NCBI GenBank assembly: GCA_045133795.1
Contig: JBGUUT010000075.1
Location: forward strand, 1 to 27,808
Direction: 5' to 3'
Source of the DNA: RGIG8597 sp045133795
GTDB lineage: Bacteria > Spirochaetota > GWE2-31-10
DNA: 27,808 nucleotides
In this document: positions 8,464 through 16,695 of the stretch, piece after piece
Layout of the letters: each line of letters begins with the position of its first letter
Position numbering within the stretch: the stretch's first letter is position 1
Notes under the pieces: generated by a model
What the model saw: the letters and a program-made list of their open reading frames with translations, nothing else
What the model was told of the DNA's origin: nothing
Databases searched by the model: none
Made by a program: the position numbers and the translations under genes

Positions 8464-8697
8464 TGTCTTCTTATAGGGACAGACTTATATGAGATATAAG
8501 CTATATGCGATATGCATAGTAACGTTGCTCACTATATGAAATATAGTCTCCACGAACTGAAGACAATGCTACGCTTATTTTTTCCCGTTGGGAAAAACTT
8601 CATTTCACTCGATGTTTTCTTTCGAAAACATTTCATTCGTTCACGTTGTGAACTCATCGTATGTCATTACAAGTTCGTCACTTTATGCGAGCATAAC
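8464..8697. repeat. Cluster of small perfect hairpins between gpx and the MATE gene
   Basis: At least five perfect short hairpins are packed here with no gene between them: 8484-8500 (7-bp stem, loop GAG), 8531-8547 (7-bp stem, loop GAA), 8579-8597 (8-bp stem, loop GTT), 8612-8631 (8-bp stem, loop TTTC) and 8639-8653 (6-bp stem, loop GTT). Weaker ones lie at 8504-8518 and 8683-8696. GGGACAGAC occurs at 8476-8484. The stems differ in sequence but share size, tight loops and C/T-rich linkers. The cluster runs past the MATE stop codon into its last codons. Confidence 0.75.
8605..8660 (+). repeat. 56-bp double-hairpin element, copy 1
   Basis: Architecture: a 7-base lead tcactcg; an 8-bp stem ATGTTTTC / GAAAACAT with a TTTC loop (8612-8631); a linker ttcattc; a 6-bp stem GTTCAC / GTGAAC with a GTT loop (8639-8653); and an end tcatcgt. 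The total of 56 bp and the order of parts are identical to the copy at 21767-21822. It ends 6 bases from the MATE stop codon. Confidence 0.75.
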
Positions 8698-10016
8698 TTT
8701 TTATTTACGATTGAAAAAAAGATTAGATGTGCCACTATCGTCAATCCCCAGCTTATCGGATAAACAACCAGCAACATTTTTAAGCTTTTAAAATATTGAA
8801 AAATTGTCGCAACCCAAACAATTCTGACAAAACAAGCTCCGGTGAGAGTAATTACCGTCGGCGTAATAGAATAGCCCATTCCGCGTATTATTCCGGGAAT
8901 TACATCCATTACACTGCAAAAAACATAACAAGAACAAACTATTAAAAGTCGAGTAACGGTTACCTCTATTACTTGTAAATCTGTAGAATACACTCCCGCC
9001 AATGGTTTTGCAAATACGCACACACAAACAGAAAAGATAGCACATACTACAAAAGCACATCCAATACACGACAATAAAATCTTTGATATTCTTTTATATT
9101 TACCGGCTCCTATATGTTGCCCGGTAAAAGTAATGGCTGCGTGATAAAAACAATTAGTTGAAGCATAAATAAATCCTTCAATATTGGCTGCTGCCGAACA
9201 TCCGGCAATCACTACTGAACCAAATGAATTCACTGCTGCTTGTACAACTACATTTGACAATGAAAACAAGACTCCGCCGATTCCTGCAGGCAATCCTATT
9301 TTTATCATACGTAGACATATCAATTTATTAAACTTTAATTTACCAAAAGAAAATTTTAAATCATAAACGCCCTTATTAAGCCTAATCAATATCAGAACTG
9401 CTGAAATACATTGAGAAATTGTTGTTGCAAGTGCAACTCCCACCACATCCATGCGAAAAATTATAACAAATATAAGGTTTAATATTACATTGATTACCCC
9501 GGCAACACATAAATAATATAAAGGATATTTCGTATCACCTACCGCTCGTAAAATCGCACTACCAAAATTATAAATCATTAACGCCGGCATACTTAAGAAA
9601 TAGATTCGCATATATCTTGAAGCCAACACTATCACATCATCAGGACACCCCATTAAACGCAAAAAGAATGGAGAAAACATTAAACCTACAATTGTCAAAA
9701 CAACTGCACACCATAAACTCAAAGCAATCGAAGAATGCATAGTTTCATTTGCTTCTTTACTTTTTTGGGCTCCTACAAAATGAGCTGCTACTACATTAGC
9801 TCCGACAGCCAAACCAATAAATAAATTCACTAGCAACTGAATCAAAGATGTCGTAGAACCAACAGCCGCCAACGATGCTTTACCGGCAAAACGCCCGACA
9901 ACAATCGTGTCTGCGGCATTAAACAATAATTGTAAAATTCCGGATAACATCAAAGGTAATGAAAAAATCAAAATATTAATCAATAAATTTCCGTCTGTTA
10001 ATTTCTTATTTTGCAT
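8667..10016 (-). CDS. MATE family efflux transporter
   Basis: The protein has 449 residues and about 12 membrane segments, starting with LLINILIFSLPLMLSGILQL. MATE transporters export cationic drugs, toxins or metabolites in exchange for sodium or protons across the inner membrane. Family features include NAADTIVVGRFAGKASLAAVGST (residues about 29-51) in the first half and the repeated half beginning MIKIGLPAGIGGVLFSLSN. It belongs to the DinF/NorM-like prokaryotic group. The start at 10016 has a weak purine-rich site (AAGAAG) about 7 bases upstream. The last residues, KLCSHKVTNL, are encoded by hairpin-repeat DNA, so the native C-terminus appears to have been replaced or extended. The substrate is unknown. 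Confidence 0.9.
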   Translation of the reverse strand: MQNKKLTDGNLLINILIFSLPLMLSGILQLLFNAADTIVVGRFAGKASLAAVGSTTSLIQLLVNLFIGLAVGANVVAAHFVGAQKSKEANETMHSSIALSLWCAVVLTIVGLMFSPFFLRLMGCPDDVIVLASRYMRIYFLSMPALMIYNFGSAILRAVGDTKYPLYYLCVAGVINVILNLIFVIIFRMDVVGVALATTISQCISAVLILIRLNKGVYDLKFSFGKLKFNKLICLRMIKIGLPAGIGGVLFSLSNVVVQAAVNSFGSVVIAGCSAAANIEGFIYASTNCFYHAAITFTGQHIGAGKYKRISKILLSCIGCAFVVCAIFSVCVCVFAKPLAGVYSTDLQVIEVTVTRLLIVCSCYVFCSVMDVIPGIIRGMGYSITPTVITLTGACFVRIVWVATIFQYFKSLKMLLVVYPISWGLTIVAHLIFFSIVNKKLCSHKVTNL

Positions 10017-10127
10017 ATCAATTCTTCTTATTTAGAAAAGTTAGGTAATATATATCAATATCTGAATTTAAATTAACAATAAAATACTTGTTTTACAAAA
10101 AACAATAAATGGATTGCTTAAAATAAA

Positions 10128-10170
10128 AAAGCACTTTGAATCGAAAATAACATTCAATTCAAAGTGCTTT
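10128..10170 (-). terminator. Rho-independent terminator after rpsU
   Basis: A perfect 14-bp stem (10128-10141 pairs with 10157-10170) has a 15-base loop and, on the minus strand, a T-rich tail. It lies 18 bases after the rpsU stop and closes the infA-rpsU unit. Confidence 0.85.
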
Positions 10171-10188
10171 ATTAATCTAACAAAAAAA

Positions 10189-10392
10189 TTAGAACATTTT
10201 TTTAGTCTTCATAATTTTTTTTCTTTTCTTTCTTTCCAGCTTTTTCATTTTTTCATGTCTTTCAACAGCCGGCTGAGTATAGTATCTTCTTCTTTTTACT
10301 TCAAGAAGTATACTCTCGCGATCAACAAGTTTCTTGAACTTTTTGATTGCTTTTTCAATGCTTTCGTCGCTACCAACGTAAACTTGAGCCAA
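10189..10392 (-). CDS. rpsU: 30S ribosomal protein S21
   Basis: The protein has 67 residues, very basic, with the S21 pattern: ESIEKAIKKFKKLVDRESIL, then EVKRRRYYTQPAVERHEK and a lysine/arginine-rich tail. S21 binds the 30S platform near the 16S 3' end and helps initiation. The only start that gives the conserved MAQVYVG N-terminus is TTG at 10392. AGGTAGGTGA lies upstream, and no ATG is available in frame. It follows infA by 56 bases and is probably cotranscribed with it. The gap holds a small ACCTTAAAAGGT palindrome (about 10432-10443) of unknown role. Confidence 0.93.
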   Translation of the reverse strand: MAQVYVGSDESIEKAIKKFKKLVDRESILLEVKRRRYYTQPAVERHEKMKKLERKKRKKIMKTKKMF

Positions 10393-10448
10393 AGTAAATC
10401 ACCTACCTTTTTGTTAAAATTTTTATCAAAGACCTTAAAAGGTTTAAA

Positions 10449-10667
10449 TTATTTATTTCTAAAAACAATTCGTCCACGAGTTAAATCATAAGGAGAAACT
10501 GCAACTACAACTGAATCCCCCGGAACAATACGAATATAATACTTTCGCATTTTTCCAGACAGCTGAGCTAAAACTTCGTGACCACTGTCAGTTTTTACTT
10601 TAAACATTGCATTAGGTAATGCAGTCGTCACTATACCTTGTATTTCTATCGCTTCTTCTTTTTCCAT
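10449..10667 (-). CDS. infA: Translation initiation factor IF-1
   Basis: The protein has 72 residues, the canonical length. The motifs ALPNAMFKVKTDSGHEVLA, SGKMRKYYIRIVPGD and SPYDLTRGRIVFR define the S1-like OB fold of IF-1, which occupies the ribosomal A site during initiation. I chose the ATG at 10667 because MEKEEAIEIQG aligns with family N-termini. An upstream in-frame TTG at 10691 would add eight unrelated residues and would place the AGAAGGGG ribosome site inside the gene. That site is close to the ATG (about 3 bases from the last G). The gene has its own promoter in the secF-infA gap. Confidence 0.95.
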   Translation of the reverse strand: MEKEEAIEIQGIVTTALPNAMFKVKTDSGHEVLAQLSGKMRKYYIRIVPGDSVVVAVSPYDLTRGRIVFRNK

Positions 10668-10702
10668 AAACCCCTTCTGTAATATACACAAAACTTATCG
10701 GT

Positions 10703-10731
10703 TTTATATATTTTTCAAAAATATTCGTCAA
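10703..10731 (-). promoter_or_regulatory. Promoter of infA-rpsU
   Basis: On the minus strand TTGACG (10731-10726), exactly 17 bases, then TATAAA (10708-10703). The box is 36 bases before the infA ATG. This near-consensus match suggests infA-rpsU need not depend on readthrough from the sec operon. Confidence 0.7.
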
Positions 10732-10751
10732 GAAAAAACAACTACAGTTTA

Positions 10752-12011
10752 TTATTTTTTCTTTCCTTTCAATTTCATCATTGTTTTTTTAGAAATAGCA
10801 ATATCATCAGCCTTTGTTGCAACAGTATCAACCACAACTGCACCGTCTTCAGAATTCGCAGCTTCTTTTGCTTTTCTTTCTTCCTTTTCTTTAATTGCAT
10901 CCAATTTTTTAATCTTTTCTTTTGATGCTGATTTCTCAAAAGCAAGAGCAATTGTTGAAGCTAAGAAAAGTGTAGAAATCGTACCGGCAACAATACCAAT
11001 CATGATAACAAAAGCAAATCCTCTGATATTACTTCCACCGAAAATAAACAATGCAATAACAGGGAACAATGTTGTCAATGATGTAATAAGAGTACGACCT
11101 AAAGTTTGAGATAACGCTACATTAAATATTTTATCCGGATGTTCATCTTTCATAATTGATGAATTTTCACGAATACGGTCAAAAATTACAATTGTATCGT
11201 TTATTGAGTAACCGATGATTGTAAGTATCGCAGCTACAACTGTAAGGTTAAGCTCGATTCCGAACAAACTTATCATACCCAAACAAATCAACGCATCGTG
11301 CATAAGAGCCAAAACTCCGGCTAATGCGAAATGAAATTTAAAACGAACTGTAACGTAAAGTAAAATTACGGCAACAACAAATGCAATCAACATAATCGCC
11401 TGAGCTCTCATGCCTTTAGATGAAGCAGGAGATACAGTATTTGTACTGTCTGTTACTGTATTGTTTAATACAATTTCATTTTCCGATACTGAGATAACAC
11501 CTTCAATTTTTTCTTCGTTTTGAAGTTTTGCATTAGCTTCTTCAAAATCTGCACCTGTTAATTTGTATTCAGCACCATATTCTTTATCAAGCATTTCAAA
11601 CATTTTTTCTGTTTTCTTGCCTAAATATTGTGCCGGAGTCAAATCCGGTTGAGTTTTTCTCTGTTCTGCTAATTCCTTTTCATCTTCTTTTGTAAGACCT
11701 GTTTTTACTAAAAAAGAACTTGCTTTACCGATTTGCTGTCTTTCATTAAGAATAACTTCCTGTACATTACTTCCAAGTCCGGCTTTTTCTGATAACTCAC
11801 GAATTTTCTCAATAGAAGCTCCGGAATAAACAGTAATTCTTTGACTTACACCACCTTGAAAATCAATACCTACATTAAAATTCTTTGGTGTCAAAAATCC
11901 CAAAGGAAGGCTTTTTGGAAGAAAAACTGTCCAAACACTAATTAACATACAAATTATGACTATTGGCAGCATAATTTTTTGTATTTTTACGAAATCTACT
12001 ACTCTTTTCAT
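10752..12011 (-). CDS. secF: Protein translocase subunit SecF
   Basis: The protein has 419 residues with six expected membrane segments. FNVGIDFQGG (45-54) opens the first periplasmic region, and LTIIGYSINDTIVIFDRIREN (about 262-282) is the conserved SecF segment in the fourth and fifth membrane spans. SecF pairs with SecD to pull secreted proteins out on the periplasmic side using the proton or sodium gradient. The periplasmic domain is enlarged with charged sequence (residues about 95-190). A cytoplasmic C-terminal tail of about 50 residues is rich in Lys and Glu and ends KLKGKKK. It starts 5 bases after secD. Confidence 0.95.
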   Translation of the reverse strand: MKRVVDFVKIQKIMLPIVIICMLISVWTVFLPKSLPLGFLTPKNFNVGIDFQGGVSQRITVYSGASIEKIRELSEKAGLGSNVQEVILNERQQIGKASSFLVKTGLTKEDEKELAEQRKTQPDLTPAQYLGKKTEKMFEMLDKEYGAEYKLTGADFEEANAKLQNEEKIEGVISVSENEIVLNNTVTDSTNTVSPASSKGMRAQAIMLIAFVVAVILLYVTVRFKFHFALAGVLALMHDALICLGMISLFGIELNLTVVAAILTIIGYSINDTIVIFDRIRENSSIMKDEHPDKIFNVALSQTLGRTLITSLTTLFPVIALFIFGGSNIRGFAFVIMIGIVAGTISTLFLASTIALAFEKSASKEKIKKLDAIKEKEERKAKEAANSEDGAVVVDTVATKADDIAISKKTMMKLKGKKK

Positions 12012-12016
12012 AACAA

Positions 12017-13825
12017 TTATTTCCCCCTAAATAATGATACTGCACGCAATGTTTTGAAATTCACACCTGAAGTGATTGTATCCCAAACTAATCTTGTAAT
12101 AAATAATGATGTGAACAATGTTGATACAACACCCATACAAAGAGTTACTGCAAATCCTTTGATTGCACCTGTACCGAACAACGAAATACCTATAGCGGCA
12201 ATAAATGTTGTTATATTTCCATCCATGATTGCCCAGAAAGCTTTTTCATAACCTAAAGTTATTGATGTTGCAAAACTTTTTCCGCTTCTGAATTCTTCTT
12301 TTACACGTTCATAAATCAAAACATTTGAGTCTACAGCCATACCGAGAGTTAAGATAATACCTGCAATTCCCGGTAATGTTAGAGTTCCGTTAAACATACC
12401 CAATCCGGCAAGAAGGAAGAATAAGTTAAATACCAACGCAAAGTCAGCAACAACTCCACCTAAACCGTAAACAAAAATCATAAATACTACAGTAATAATC
12501 ACACCGATAAGCAATGCAAATAAACCGCTGCGAATTGAGTCTTTTCCCAAAGAAGCACCGATAGTATTTTCTTCAGCAATTTCCAACGGAATATTTAAAC
12601 TTCCTGAACGAAGAATTTTTGCCATATCATCAAGTTCTTCGTAAGATAAGTTACCAAGTGTAACCTGGCTTCTTCCGTTAGGGATTTCACTTTGTACAAC
12701 AGGGCTCTGTAATACAACATCGTCAAGGATAATAGCAATCTGGCGACCGATATTTTCTCTTGTTGCTTTTGCCCATCTGTCAACAGCTTCTCCTTCCAAT
12801 GTAAAATTAATTACATAACGTCCCAAATTATCAGGATCAACTGTAGCTGTTTTTACTTTTGGATTATCGCCTAAAAGAGACTCTTTAGAAACAACGATAA
12901 AAGGAACTTGAGAGTAATCTTCACCGTATTTATCTTTATTTGATACTCTTAAAGCTTCTGTATCAGGAGGTAACTGAGATAAGATTTCAGGATTAATATT
13001 TCCTTTATCATCAATAAACATCTTTCCTTCTGAATCATATTTTCTTTTTAATTCAGAAAGTAATTCTGAACCTTCTTTAGAAACAACTTTAAATTCAAGA
13101 ACACCGACAGTTTCGATAATTTTTCTTAAATCACTTGTTTCTTTTACACCGGGCAAATTAATAACAATTTTGTGTTGTTCTTTTATTTTCTGGATTGAAA
13201 CTTCAGATACACCGAATTTATTAATTCTGTTTTCAATCATCAATACGGCATTATCTAATGCTGCAGCTTTATCTGCTTCAGTTACAGCTTTTCCTTCTAC
13301 TGAAGGATGGTTAAAATTTAAAGTCACTACAGCGTAAGCCCCACCTTGTAAGTCTAGTCCAAGCTTGATTGTACTGTTTTTTACTTTACGTTTTGCATCA
13401 AATTCAGCTGTATAATAATTTTCCAATGCTTTTTTAGCTACTTTTTCTACAAGAAGATTTTTCTCTTCTTCTGTTTTATTATTGCAGCTATACATATCAA
13501 AAAGAACATTTTTCATATCACTGTAAGTTGCATTTGCAGCTAACTTCAATTTTTTAGCACTTACAGAATTATATTCTTTTAGCTTACGACTTATTTCTTT
13601 TCCCAACACTTTCAATTCTTTTGCACCGGCATCGGCATCACTAAAAGCTTTTATACCTTTTTCAATACGACTGTTGATTTCGTTTTTCAAACGAACACCG
13701 GAAAGACTCGCTTCGTCACGATCTTTTTCTTTGTAAACAAAATACCATGTAATTGACGGCATTAAGAAATAGAATCCACCTGCCAAACAAATTAACAGGA
13801 TTAATAATCTGCTACTTTTCTTCAT
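12017..13825 (-). CDS. secD: Protein translocase subunit SecD
   Basis: The protein has 602 residues. It has an N-terminal span (about 7-29), LGLDLQGGAY (155-164), the large periplasmic P1 domain, and five C-terminal spans with GMAVDSNVLIYERVKEEF. Together with SecF it forms the SecDF motor linked to SecYEG by YajC. About 120 extra charged, partly helical residues separate span 1 from the LGLDLQGG motif (30-154). The gene overlaps yajC by 14 bases, indicating translational coupling. Confidence 0.96.
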   Translation of the reverse strand: MKKSSRLLILLICLAGGFYFLMPSITWYFVYKEKDRDEASLSGVRLKNEINSRIEKGIKAFSDADAGAKELKVLGKEISRKLKEYNSVSAKKLKLAANATYSDMKNVLFDMYSCNNKTEEEKNLLVEKVAKKALENYYTAEFDAKRKVKNSTIKLGLDLQGGAYAVVTLNFNHPSVEGKAVTEADKAAALDNAVLMIENRINKFGVSEVSIQKIKEQHKIVINLPGVKETSDLRKIIETVGVLEFKVVSKEGSELLSELKRKYDSEGKMFIDDKGNINPEILSQLPPDTEALRVSNKDKYGEDYSQVPFIVVSKESLLGDNPKVKTATVDPDNLGRYVINFTLEGEAVDRWAKATRENIGRQIAIILDDVVLQSPVVQSEIPNGRSQVTLGNLSYEELDDMAKILRSGSLNIPLEIAEENTIGASLGKDSIRSGLFALLIGVIITVVFMIFVYGLGGVVADFALVFNLFFLLAGLGMFNGTLTLPGIAGIILTLGMAVDSNVLIYERVKEEFRSGKSFATSITLGYEKAFWAIMDGNITTFIAAIGISLFGTGAIKGFAVTLCMGVVSTLFTSLFITRLVWDTITSGVNFKTLRAVSLFRGK

Positions 13826-14189
13826 TGTTCTTTTCCACCTCTTCTTCTTTATCTTTATTATCCGCTGCAGCAGACTCTTCTTTTCCTTGAGCTTCTACAG
13901 TAGAAATAGCATTCTTATCAAAAGTAATCTCTGCTCTGTCATCAACACGAAGAACAACTACTTTATCCTTTACTGAAACAATTTTTCCGTGAACACCACC
14001 GATAGTTACTACACGGTCACCTTTTTTAAGATTGCTTAGCTTCTGTTGTAATTCCTTTCTTTTTTTACTTTGCGGGCGAATTAAGAAAACCCAATAGACA
14101 ACCAACATGATAATCAGAAAAAACATAAAACCAAGTTGACTGCCGCCTGCCTGAGGATTGGCTTGTGCCAAAAAGAAACAATTCGACAT
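13812..14189 (-). CDS. yajC: Preprotein translocase subunit YajC
   Basis: The protein has 125 residues. It has a short N-terminal segment, one membrane span (about 21-37, FMFFLIIMLVVYWVFLI), then RPQSKKRKELQQ and the SH3-like GDRVVTIGGVHGKI domain typical of YajC. The acidic C-terminal tail (EEVEKNNEEK) is a variable extension. YajC is the small partner of SecD-SecF in the inner membrane. It is first in the operon, with TAAGGAGA before the ATG. On the minus strand TTGACT with a poor -10 region (about 14240-14270) is a weak promoter candidate. Confidence 0.94.
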   Translation of the reverse strand: MSNCFFLAQANPQAGGSQLGFMFFLIIMLVVYWVFLIRPQSKKRKELQQKLSNLKKGDRVVTIGGVHGKIVSVKDKVVVLRVDDRAEITFDKNAISTVEAQGKEESAAADNKDKEEEVEKNNEEK

Positions 14190-14303
14190 TCTATATATTC
14201 TCCTTATGTTTCGATTTAATAATAAAAATTTGGAAGTTTCTTATCATTTATACAAGGTAAAGTCAAGATAATACAAAAAACGATTAAATATACAAAATTA
14301 AAA

Positions 14304-14317
14304 TGACCACCCAGTCA
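14304..14317. promoter_or_regulatory. Inverted repeat TGAC-N6-GTCA, possible TetR-type operator
   Basis: The half-sites TGAC (14304-14307) and GTCA (14314-14317) flank CACCCA. The spacing resembles operators of TetR-family regulators. It lies 41 bases upstream of the fabV -35 box and between divergent operons. No regulator gene is in the window, so this is only a candidate. Confidence 0.25.
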
Positions 14318-14357
14318 CTTATAACTTGACTTCAAAAATAAACAATGATAACTTACA

Positions 14358-14385
14358 TTGACTTGCTCAATTTGTATTTTATACA
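14358..14385 (+). promoter_or_regulatory. Candidate promoter of fabV
   Basis: TTGACT at 14358-14363, a 16-base spacer, then TATACA at 14380-14385, 52 bases before the fabV ATG. Confidence 0.6.
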
Positions 14386-14437
14386 ACAGTTTTAACTCTA
14401 TTTATTTTAGAAAAAACGTACTACAAAGGAGAAAATA

Positions 14438-15628
14438 ATGATTATTAAACCTATGTTAAGAAGTAATATGTGTTTTACTTCACATCCCGAAGGTTGTGAC
14501 AAAATAGTAAAAGAACAAATCGACTATGTTAAAACTTTACCGGCAATAGACGGCATAAAAAATGTTTTAGTTATCGGTGCTTCTACCGGATACGGTCTTT
14601 CTTCAAGAATTTGTGCAGCGTGGCAAATGAATGCCAACACTGTAGGAGTTTTTTTTGAAAGAACAGCAGAAGGTACAAGAACTGCATCTGCCGGACTTTA
14701 CAATTCTGCAGCATTTGAAAAATATGCTGACGAAACAGGAAACAAGCATTACAGCATAAACGGAGATGCTTTTTCTCATGAAATCAAAAATCAAACAATC
14801 GATTTAATTAAAAAAGAATTCGGAAAAATCGATTTGGTTGTATACAGTATTGCTTCTCCTAAAAGAACAAATCCGGACACCGGTGAAGTTACAGCTTCAT
14901 TTTTAAGAACTATCGGTGAACCATTCAATACTCGTACATTAAACATTAATACCGGAAAATTAGCTCAAATCAGCTTAAATCCGGCAACAGAAGAAGAAAT
15001 CGCAAAAACTGTTTACGTAATGGGTGGTGAAGATTGGAAAATGTGGATTGATGCTTTGCAAAAAGCTGATGTTCTTGCAGACGGTGTAAAAACAGTTGCA
15101 TATTCTTACATCGGACCAAAACAAACTGCTCCGATTTACAGAAACGGTTCTATCGGAAAAGCAAAAGAAGACTTAGAAAGAACAGCACACGAATTACGTG
15201 AAAAAATGGCAAATATTCACGGTGAAGCATATGTTTCCGTAAACAAAGGTCTTGTAACTCAAGCAAGTTCTGCTATTCCGGCTGTACCTTTGTATATTTC
15301 AATTCTTTATAAAGTTATGAAAAATAAAGGTTTACACGAAAAATGTATCCACCAAATTGCAAGACTTTTTAAAGATTTCCTTTACAATAAAGACGGCGTT
15401 CCTACAGATGAAGAAGGTCGTATCAGAATTGATGACTGGGAAATGCGTGATGATGTACAAAACGAAATCAGTGAAATTTGGGATAATATCAGCGATGAAA
15501 CTGTAAGTAAATATTGTGACGTTGCCGGTTTCCAAGAAGAATTTTTCCAACTTTTCGGTTTTGAAGTACCGGGCGTTGATTACGAAAAAGATTCGGATCC
15601 AAACGTTGAATTAAAACCATTACCGTAA
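14438..15628 (+). CDS. fabV: Trans-2-enoyl-CoA / enoyl-ACP reductase, FabV/TER type
   Basis: The protein has 396 residues, matching the single-chain FabV/TER family (the Treponema denticola enzyme is the well-known example). It reduces trans-2-enoyl thioesters with NADH, either as the last step of fatty-acid elongation or in making butyryl-CoA during fermentation. Visible features are the nucleotide-binding loop VIGASTGYGLSSR (45-57), the active-site Y-x8-K pair Tyr234 and Lys243 (YRNGSIGKAK), and YVMGGEDWKMW (193-203). The N-terminal block MIIKPMLRSNMCFTSHPEGC is also typical. AAGGAG lies 6 bases before the ATG. It stands alone with its own promoter and terminator. The choice between an ACP and a CoA role cannot be made from sequence. 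Confidence 0.96.
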   Translation: MIIKPMLRSNMCFTSHPEGCDKIVKEQIDYVKTLPAIDGIKNVLVIGASTGYGLSSRICAAWQMNANTVGVFFERTAEGTRTASAGLYNSAAFEKYADETGNKHYSINGDAFSHEIKNQTIDLIKKEFGKIDLVVYSIASPKRTNPDTGEVTASFLRTIGEPFNTRTLNINTGKLAQISLNPATEEEIAKTVYVMGGEDWKMWIDALQKADVLADGVKTVAYSYIGPKQTAPIYRNGSIGKAKEDLERTAHELREKMANIHGEAYVSVNKGLVTQASSAIPAVPLYISILYKVMKNKGLHEKCIHQIARLFKDFLYNKDGVPTDEEGRIRIDDWEMRDDVQNEISEIWDNISDETVSKYCDVAGFQEEFFQLFGFEVPGVDYEKDSDPNVELKPLP

Positions 15629-15632
15629 CATC

Positions 15633-15666
15633 AAAAAAAGGTTGTCTTTTCGACAACCTTTTTCTT
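15633..15666. terminator. Bidirectional terminator between fabV and the LOG gene
   Basis: GGTTGTC (15640-15646) pairs with GACAACC (15652-15658) around TTTTC. The stem is flanked by A's on the left and T's on the right, so it can stop transcription from both convergent genes. Confidence 0.85.
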
Positions 15667-15678
15667 TTTAGACCTTAT

Positions 15679-16209
15679 TTATCTTAATAAATCAAATATT
15701 TCATCTATAGAGTTGCAAACTGAAAATAACTGCAAATGATTAGATTGAAGAAATTGTTCGTTTACAGCTTTCTCCAACATCGCCAAAAGCGGGTTAAAAT
15801 ATCCGTTGATATTTGCAATAATTATTTTCTTATCATGTCTTGCTAATTGTTTAAGAGTAAGAATCTCAAAGAATTCTTCAAATGTTCCGATTCCGCCGGG
15901 CATCATAACGAAAACATCAGCTTTTTCTTCCATCAACTGCTTACGTTCTCGCATTGTTTGTGTATAAAAAAACTCACTGCACTCATCTAAAAGATGATTT
16001 CCTTCTTTAAAAAAATACGGTGCAATTCCGACTACCTTTCCGCCGTTTTCCAATGCCGCTACAGCAGCAGCTCCCATGACTCCGGAATTACCGCCTCCGT
16101 AAATTAAAACATGCCCAAATTTTGCAAGATTTTGCCCGAATTCACTCGCTTTATCAAAATAGACTTGCGAAATATTGTTCGATGAAGCTCCGTACATACA
16201 TACATTCAT
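15679..16209 (-). CDS. LOG family protein (Rossmann-fold nucleotide phosphoribohydrolase type)
   Basis: The protein has 176 residues. The defining motif PGGIGTFEE (104-112) is present, with the MRERKQLM segment (86-93) and a Rossmann GGGNSGVMGA (38-47). Characterised LOG proteins release the base from nucleoside 5'-monophosphates (cytokinin riboside monophosphate in plants); the bacterial substrate is often unknown and 'lysine decarboxylase' labels are wrong. It is the last gene of a three-gene operon, starting 9 bases after the Nudix gene. The Nudix partner suggests nucleotide clean-up, which is an inference. Confidence 0.9.
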   Translation of the reverse strand: MNVCMYGASSNNISQVYFDKASEFGQNLAKFGHVLIYGGGNSGVMGAAAVAALENGGKVVGIAPYFFKEGNHLLDECSEFFYTQTMRERKQLMEEKADVFVMMPGGIGTFEEFFEILTLKQLARHDKKIIIANINGYFNPLLAMLEKAVNEQFLQSNHLQLFSVCNSIDEIFDLLR

Positions 16210-16218
16210 CTTAAAACC

Positions 16219-16695
16219 TCACTCATAATTTAATACTTTACCATTTAAAACCGCAGAAATCAGTTTTTGTCCTTCGTATGAAAGTTTTAACGAAAAGAAA
16301 TCACGTTCATCTTGCAGTAATCGCAAAAAGATTTTATCTCCTTCCCACATGGATAAACTATCGATTTCAGATTTTTGTTTCCATGCAAGTTGCCCTTCAT
16401 CACAAACGCTTAACTTTCCGCTCCAGTCATCAGACGTATATAAAAACATATATTCCGTCTCCCATTCGTCAGAAACAAAAGTCACAATACCGCGTAATTC
16501 CCATGATAACAATGTCAAACCGGTTTCTTCACAAACTTCACGTAACAGACATTCATCAGGGCTTTCTCCGTCTTCAAACTTTCCCCCTATACCAATCCAT
16601 TTTCCGGCATTCGGGTCATTTTTCTTTTTATTACGATACAACATAAGATAATCGCCATTATGATTTTCGATATAACATAATGTCGTATTTTTCAT
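16219..16695 (-). CDS. Nudix hydrolase, MutT/8-oxo-dGTPase-like
   Basis: The protein has 158 residues. A full Nudix box G-x5-E-x7-R-E-x2-E-E-x-G-L spans Gly38 to Leu60 (with REVCEETGL at 52-60), which binds Mg2+ and cleaves a nucleoside diphosphate linked to another group. The N-terminus MKNTTLCYIENHNGDYLMLYR resembles 8-oxo-dGTP diphosphatases of the MTH1/YjhB type. Its ATG follows the stop codon of the DUF5662 gene with no gap, so translation is coupled. The actual substrate is not determined by the motif. Confidence 0.92.
   Translation of the reverse strand: MKNTTLCYIENHNGDYLMLYRNKKKNDPNAGKWIGIGGKFEDGESPDECLLREVCEETGLTLLSWELRGIVTFVSDEWETEYMFLYTSDDWSGKLSVCDEGQLAWKQKSEIDSLSMWEGDKIFLRLLQDERDFFSLKLSYEGQKLISAVLNGKVLNYE

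Larger units (their letters stand above)
14190..14437. other. Divergent intergenic region, yajC / fabV
   Basis: This 248-base AT-rich spacer contains the fabV promoter, a TGAC-N6-GTCA inverted repeat and the 5' region of the sec operon. I see no ORF with a ribosome site and no structured RNA. Confidence 0.5.

Noticed and set aside
8484..8697. CRISPR array
   Set aside because: Hairpins differ in sequence, spacing is irregular and no direct repeat of constant length is present.
8512..8791. Two overlapping plus-strand ORFs across the hairpin cluster
   Set aside because: They run through repeat DNA and into the MATE gene antisense, with no ribosome site or family pattern.
10114..10491. Plus-strand ORF opposite rpsU and infA
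   Set aside because: It is antisense to two ribosome-related genes with strong family matches.
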